From the NCBI RefSeq assembly GCF_000025625.1, contig NC_013922.1, forward strand, positions 806,001 through 870,000: a stretch of 64,000 nt of DNA, written 5' to 3'. The notes beneath the pieces were generated by a model. It did not search any database, was not told the DNA's origin, and saw only the letters and a list, made by a program, of their open reading frames with translations. Positions 59,954 to 64,000 of the stretch are shown piece after piece. Position numbers and translations under genes: made by a program. The stretch comes from Natrialba magadii ATCC 43099. Lineage in GTDB: Archaea; Halobacteriota; Halobacteria; Halobacteriales; Natrialbaceae. How positions within the stretch are numbered: the first letter of the stretch is position 1; each line of letters begins with the position of its first letter.

Positions 59954-61153
59954 TCAGTTCGTCGTGATGATTTCGATGACGTCTCGCGGCTCGACCTCGT
60001 AGTTCTTCCCGAGCTGGCGGTTCGACCGACAGTCGATTGCGTGGAGGAAGCCGTCGCCGATGTCCGAGTGGAGACTGTAGGCGAAGTCCTCGGCAGTCGA
60101 GTTCGGCGGGATCAGGTAGCAGTCGGGCAGCACCTCGCCGCGTTCGTTTCCGAGGCCGTTCGCGCCGCCGGGGAACACCGGCGTCACGCCGAGTACGTCG
60201 AACAGCGCGGTTTCCAGGGCTGCCTGGACACCGGTTGCGCCGTACCCGTCGAGGAAGTCACGGATCTGTTCCAGGCCCTGTTCTTGCTCGCCCGAGACAT
60301 CGCCCGTAATTTCGAAGCCGTCGTCACCCGGTCGGTAATCGAGGACGCCGGCCTTGTCCGCCGACTTGAGGGCTTTCTCCGCGTGTGCGCTGCAGGGAAC
60401 GATCGTCAGGTGTTCGTACTCTGGATCGGACGTGATCTCCTCGTAGTTCGCCTGCGCTTCCGGCGTGTCCATCTTGTTCGCCGCGATGACCATCGGCTTG
60501 GTCTCCTTGCGGATTTCGCGAGCCAACTCGAGTTGATCCTCGTCGTCCCACTCGTCGGGGTCGAAGCCGATATCGGTGCGGCGGATCAGGAGTTTGATCT
60601 CGTCCTCGTTGGTTTTGAACGCGCTCATCTGCTCGGCGAGTTCTTCCTCGATGGCGTCGTCCTCGGTGGTGTAGCCCGATTCGTATCGCTTGATCCCTTT
60701 CTCGAGGATATCGAGGTACCACTGGTCGAGTTCCTCCTCTAAGAAGGCGATGTCCTCGCGAGGGTCGTGGCCCTCCGTCGGCTCGCCTTCGAGATCGGTC
60801 TCGCCCGAGAAGTCGACGACGTGGACGAGCACGTCCGTCTCGTTCAGGTCGCTCAAGAACTGGTTGCCGAGGCCGTTGCCCTCGTGTGCGCCGGGAATGA
60901 GGCCCGCGACGTCGACGAGTTTCGTCGGCACGAAGCGGGTGCCGTGGTCGCAGTAGCCGACGTTCGGGGTACACTCCTCGTCGAACTCCGGGGCCGCACA
61001 GTCGACGCGGACGTAGGCCTCGCCGACGCTTGGGTCGATGGTCGTGAACGGGTACGCCCCTTCGGGCACATCGTTCATCGTCGCAGCGTTGAAGAAAGAA
61101 GATTTCCCGACGGACGGTTTGCCAACCAGTCCAATTCGGTAACTCGTACTCAT
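59954..61153 (-). CDS. YchF/OLA1-type GTPase
   Basis: This 399-residue translation-associated GTPase has a G1 loop in GLVGKPSVGKSSFFNA (residues 8-23), AYPFTTIDPSVG (G2), LVDVAGLIPGAHEGNGLGNQFL (G3) and IAANKMD (G4), and a C-terminal TGS domain (FAYSLHSDIGDGFLHAIDCRS, GKNYEVEPRDVIEII). This fits the archaeal branch of YchF, which acts on ribosomes. The start ATG 61153 was chosen, because the longer frame to 61267 has no family N-terminus. It is not in an obvious operon; a small two-helix membrane protein follows on the same strand. Confidence 0.92.
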   Translation of the reverse strand: MSTSYRIGLVGKPSVGKSSFFNAATMNDVPEGAYPFTTIDPSVGEAYVRVDCAAPEFDEECTPNVGYCDHGTRFVPTKLVDVAGLIPGAHEGNGLGNQFLSDLNETDVLVHVVDFSGETDLEGEPTEGHDPREDIAFLEEELDQWYLDILEKGIKRYESGYTTEDDAIEEELAEQMSAFKTNEDEIKLLIRRTDIGFDPDEWDDEDQLELAREIRKETKPMVIAANKMDTPEAQANYEEITSDPEYEHLTIVPCSAHAEKALKSADKAGVLDYRPGDDGFEITGDVSGEQEQGLEQIRDFLDGYGATGVQAALETALFDVLGVTPVFPGGANGLGNERGEVLPDCYLIPPNSTAEDFAYSLHSDIGDGFLHAIDCRSNRQLGKNYEVEPRDVIEIITTN

Positions 61154-61294
61154 TATCAGTGCCTGGCGAACCAGCCCTAAACGGGTTTCTGTCTGCTGTC
61201 CGCGTGCTATGGCTGGCCCTGACACACCCTTGGCCGACGTCCGGTCGCGAGGAAAACCGACAGCCACCCACTCAGTTCTGCGACTCGAGACGAG

Positions 61295-61603
61295 TTACCG
61301 GGCCAGCGTCGTCCAACTCCAGCCCGCAATCGCCAGCACGATCAGCGCAAGGACGGCAAAGGCACCCCACTGCTGGGTCTGCGTATCCGCAATCGGTGCG
61401 AACACGTCGACCAGCCCGGTCGCCTGCATCATGCCAATGACGAGCAACAGCAACACGAGGATCGAGACGACGGCGATCGCGATCCAGTTGCGAGCCATCT
61501 GCGCACCCTCCTGCTGGGCTTCCTCCGCGTCGTGCGTCGGCTTCTCAGTCGGATCCTGGTCGGTACCGGCATCAGGATCCAGATTGGAGTCGCGGTCAGA
61601 CAT
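61295..61603 (-). CDS. Small two-pass membrane protein
   Basis: This 102-residue protein has a polar acidic N-terminus (about 1-37, SDRDSNLDPDAGTDQDPTEK-like) and two hydrophobic helices (about 40-60 and 76-97; IAVVSILVLLLLVIGMM and GAFAVLALIVLAIAGWSW). It resembles the DUF-type small membrane proteins common in haloarchaea. It precedes ychF on the minus strand by about 140 bases. No name is known. Confidence 0.65.
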   Translation of the reverse strand: MSDRDSNLDPDAGTDQDPTEKPTHDAEEAQQEGAQMARNWIAIAVVSILVLLLLVIGMMQATGLVDVFAPIADTQTQQWGAFAVLALIVLAIAGWSWTTLAR

Positions 61604-61703
61604 ATCAGCCAGTAGAACGGGATCACGGGAAACGGTTCTACCTGCAGGTTCCGGCCGCGGTTGAAGTATGGGCCACGAAGGGGCGGACTACGAAGGAGAG
61701 GGG

Positions 61704-62831
61704 CTACTCGAGTACCGTCGCCAGCGCGTCCATCGTCTCGTCGACCAGTTCGCGCTGTGCGTTGTGGCCCATGTGACCGACGCGGATGATATCGTCCTCG
61801 AGACCGCCGAGTCCCGTCGCGAGGACGATGTCGTGCTCTTCCAGGAGGGTGTTCTGCAGCTCGGTCGCGCTGCCGTCGTACTCGAGTGCGGTCACCGTGG
61901 GCGAGCAGTCTTCGGTTGCTGTCGGGTAGGGTTCGAGGCCGAGGTCGGCGGCGCGGTCGCGACAGTGGGCGGCGACCTCGCGGTGGCGCTCGAAGACCTG
62001 TGCGGGGCCTTCCTCGAGGATCTGGTCGGCCGCGGCGTCGAGAGCACGGATGTTTGCGGCCATGTGGGTGTAGGGGAACCACTCCTCGTCCTCGTCGGCG
62101 GCGGTGCGCCAGGGCGTGAGGTTGGTGTAGTGGGCGCGGTTTTCGACGGTCTCGATGCGCTCCCAGGCGCGCTCGCTGATCGTTGCGGTCGAGAGGCCAG
62201 GTGGTGCGCTGAAGCACTTCTGGCTCGCCCCAAGACAGACGTCGATCCGATCCGTTGGGACCGGCGTGCCGCCGAGCGAGGAGACGGCGTCGACGACGCT
62301 GATGATGCCGTGTTCGTTGAGCACGTCCAGAACCGGACGGAGGTCGTTCAGCGTCCCGGTGGGGGTCTCGCAGTGGACCATCGTCGCCACGTCGAACGGC
62401 TCGTCAGCGTCCTCGATGGCTGCCTCGACCGTATCGCGGTCGAGGGTCTCGTCCCAGGGGACGGAGCACGTGACCGGGTCGCCGTCGTACTGGGTGACGA
62501 AGTCGGCGAAGCCGTCGCCGTAGCGGCCGTTCGAGAGACAGAGGACGCGGTCGCCCGGCGAGACGAGCGAGTCGATGGCGGCCTCGAGTCCGAGGATGCC
62601 CTCGCCAGCGAGGATGGCGGTGTCGCGGCCGTCCGTGGCGGTGATACCGTCCGAATCAGCCGTGTGAATTCGCGTGAGTTTCTCGGCCAGCGCGCGGTAG
62701 CACTCGAAGAACTCGGGTTCGAGGTCGGGGTTGGGAACCGGTTCGGCGAGGCGCTCTCGAACTGCGGGTGGGATCTCGGTGGGTCCCGGCGTCATGCGCA
62801 GACGCTCGGGTACGTGGCAGTCGTTGGGCAT
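61704..62831 (-). CDS. Class V PLP aminotransferase (alanine-glyoxylate type)
   Basis: This 375-residue enzyme has LRMTPGPTEIPPAVRERLAEPV at the N-terminus, a typical TPGPT start, ILAGEGILGLEAAIDSL, CLSNGRYGDGF, MVHCETPTGTLNDL, VDAVSSLGGTPVP and the PLP lysine in LGASQKCFSAPPGL. It probably moves an amino group between serine, alanine or phosphoserine and glyoxylate or pyruvate. It has the usual family length. A small membrane protein gene follows on the same strand. Confidence 0.92.
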   Translation of the reverse strand: MPNDCHVPERLRMTPGPTEIPPAVRERLAEPVPNPDLEPEFFECYRALAEKLTRIHTADSDGITATDGRDTAILAGEGILGLEAAIDSLVSPGDRVLCLSNGRYGDGFADFVTQYDGDPVTCSVPWDETLDRDTVEAAIEDADEPFDVATMVHCETPTGTLNDLRPVLDVLNEHGIISVVDAVSSLGGTPVPTDRIDVCLGASQKCFSAPPGLSTATISERAWERIETVENRAHYTNLTPWRTAADEDEEWFPYTHMAANIRALDAAADQILEEGPAQVFERHREVAAHCRDRAADLGLEPYPTATEDCSPTVTALEYDGSATELQNTLLEEHDIVLATGLGGLEDDIIRVGHMGHNAQRELVDETMDALATVLE

Positions 62832-63148
62832 TGGTTTCTACCCGCGTCTACCGGCGGTGCGGACTAAAGTCGTCGGTATCCGGCACTCCCGGCCACCGGA
62901 TCGGAACCGTAACAGTAGATAGTAGCACGGCTTTTATTCAGGACCTGAATTGGAAATTAATCGGAGCAATTCGGTCACTTCACGTGCATATTGACCGTTA
63001 GAAGATCTCTCACCTCAAATAAACTCCCTTAACAGTTCACCAGACCTTGGAGAAAACATAATGACTGGAAGCTAAATTCTATTGGGTAATGTTTAGTCAG
63101 TATGAGAGAATCATTCGGCAGAAAGACAAGTGTGATATGAGAATTCAA
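62832..63148. other. Transition to AT-rich DNA, no supported gene
   Basis: About 315 bases after which the GC content falls. No frame here has recognisable features. The start of this stretch (62832-62870) may carry the class V aminotransferase promoter. Confidence 0.5.
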
Positions 63149-63724
63149 CTATATATTCTGGTCATCGCGATAGAGATCAAATTCGACAGCTACCGGTTCA
63201 GTTGTTCCAAAATACACAAACCGATACCGTCCAGATGAAAGTGAGGGACACACAGTGAGTACGTCATCATCATCAACGAGTCCACTATCAGTCAATTCGA
63301 ACGTCCATTCGTATACTGTGCCAGGTCGATGACGACGTTCGACATCTATGTAATCCATGTTCCCTTCGATCACACCACGTACTTCTTCCCATCCTGCATC
63401 TGTATATACAAGAAAATTATAGTGGTCTCGGGTCGCGGTGTATTCTGAAGTGAAGGATGTGTTTCTGAGAGTAATCTCTACAGTATCACCATATCTGAAG
63501 GATGTGTCATTCACACGCAACGAGAACGATCCTGCATCACCTACTTCTCCTGTACCTCGGTTTGAGAGCCTATCAAAATCGTTGTCGTTACAATCAAGTG
63601 ATGATGGGACACTTTCCGGTTCACGACTCGGTGAGATTTCACCACTAGCCAATATTTGTAGGCAACCACTAAGACCTACAATAGCAACTCCAGTTGCACT
63701 CGCAAGATATTGTCGCCTATTCAT
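63149..63724 (-). CDS. Tat-exported lipoprotein
   Basis: This 191-residue protein begins MNRRQYLASATGVAIVGLSGCLQ, a twin-arginine signal followed by a lipobox (LSGC, Cys21), so it is exported by Tat and lipid-anchored. The mature part has an Ig-like beta-sandwich look: NDTSFRYGDTVEITLRNTSF and EWTFELTDSGLVDDD. ATG 63724 was chosen; the frame opens earlier at 63808. The DNA is clearly AT-richer than the rest of the window, which suggests recent acquisition. It is followed upstream by a protease fragment. Confidence 0.8.
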   Translation of the reverse strand: MNRRQYLASATGVAIVGLSGCLQILASGEISPSREPESVPSSLDCNDNDFDRLSNRGTGEVGDAGSFSLRVNDTSFRYGDTVEITLRNTSFTSEYTATRDHYNFLVYTDAGWEEVRGVIEGNMDYIDVERRHRPGTVYEWTFELTDSGLVDDDDVLTVCPSLSSGRYRFVYFGTTEPVAVEFDLYRDDQNI

Positions 63725-63813
63725 GCATAATACATGTATTCCAGAGGATAAATGTTTATCCCCTGTTGGGGAACTATATGTATGGCTGTAAAATTGTCTG
63801 TGGAACAATTTAA

Positions 63814-64000
63814 TTAAACAATTGTATAATCCATTTCCTCTTCAATATCACCAATATAGTTACCGACTGATCTAGGGTGGGTACCCTGCGTAAGCGATGC
63901 TCTATGAAGTCCGACAACACGCATATTGTCAATGTCTCCATCATTATAAAAATAGGGTCCTCCTGAATCGCCATCACCATCTTCTTGGTCATTCGCTCTT
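63814..64000 (-). CDS. C-terminal end of a trypsin-like serine protease (partial)
   Basis: A minus-strand frame runs off the right window edge and stops at 63814-63816. Its last 61 residues contain GDGDSGGPYFYNDGD, which matches the GDSGGP box around the catalytic Ser of the chymotrypsin (S1) family. It is followed by MRVVGLHRASL, the usual VxG strand after the Ser. The His and Asp of the triad would lie outside the window. The region is AT-rich. The gene lies 90 bases upstream of the Tat lipoprotein on the same strand and might be linked to it. Confidence 0.7.
   Translation of the reverse strand, partial: RANDQEDGDGDSGGPYFYNDGDIDNMRVVGLHRASLTQGTHPRSVGNYIGDIEEEMDYTIV

Noticed and set aside
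63810-63992. 60-codon minus-strand frame at the right edge
   Set aside because: A different frame of the same strand encodes the GDSGGP serine-protease end, which is the real product.

Overview
The window is from a haloarchaeon (class Halobacteria). Most of it is GC-rich and codes for Asp/Glu-rich, Lys-poor proteins. Starts often lie about 25-30 bases downstream of an AT-rich TATA-like box (leaderless pattern), and several families are typical of this group: an RdfA-like shape factor, a DUF7344-type regulator, a bacterio-opsin-activator-type HTH protein, IclR regulators beside catabolic genes, and short TATA-led membrane proteins. I cannot fix the genus.

Layout. 1-5.8 kb is an accessory segment of lower GC: an IS5-like element has cut off an upstream gene, and its 3' end overlaps the first gene of a tandem array of three A-B pairs of one unrecognised protein family. 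The last pair is fused into one reading frame, and a decayed fourth copy follows. 5.8-9.9 kb carries a Vms1/release-factor-like protein, RdfA and glycerate 2-kinase. 10-15.4 kb reads as an arginine/ornithine-to-glutamate module: aldehyde dehydrogenase, IclR regulator, arginase and class III aminotransferase. Arginase is preceded by a 24-codon arginine-rich leader ORF that overlaps its start codon. 15.6-26.5 kb holds acyl-CoA metabolism (two enoyl-CoA hydratases, acyl-CoA dehydrogenase, 3-hydroxyacyl-CoA dehydrogenase, methylmalonyl-CoA mutase large subunit, CoA transferase) with an IclR regulator, a stand-alone TnpB element and a 5'-truncated 2-hydroxyacid dehydrogenase. 27.4-34.7 kb is a likely hydroxy-acid or sugar-acid catabolic cluster: two enolase-superfamily enzymes, a LarA-type isomerase, IclR, SDR, cupin and FAH-family enzyme.

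34.8-47.9 kb is mixed: universal stress protein, threonine-synthase-like enzyme, class III aminotransferase, phosphoesterase, SDRs, HTH regulator, a 43-residue zinc ribbon, R2-like diiron protein, acyl-CoA synthetase and choloylglycine-hydrolase-like amidase. 47.9-62.8 kb holds more chromosomal genes: membrane spermidine-synthase-like protein, CobW GTPase with a His-rich linker, a large Tat-exported protein, a Get3/ArsA ATPase with a small partner, a CstA transporter, YchF and a class V aminotransferase. From about 62.9 kb the DNA turns AT-rich again and carries a Tat lipoprotein and, running off the end, the C-terminus of a trypsin-like protease.

The best candidates for something undescribed are the A-B array (1203-5617), the arginine-rich leader of arginase (12840-12914) and the LarA/enolase/FAH cluster (27.4-34.7 kb). 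Function assignments rest on motif recognition by eye; no database search was run.
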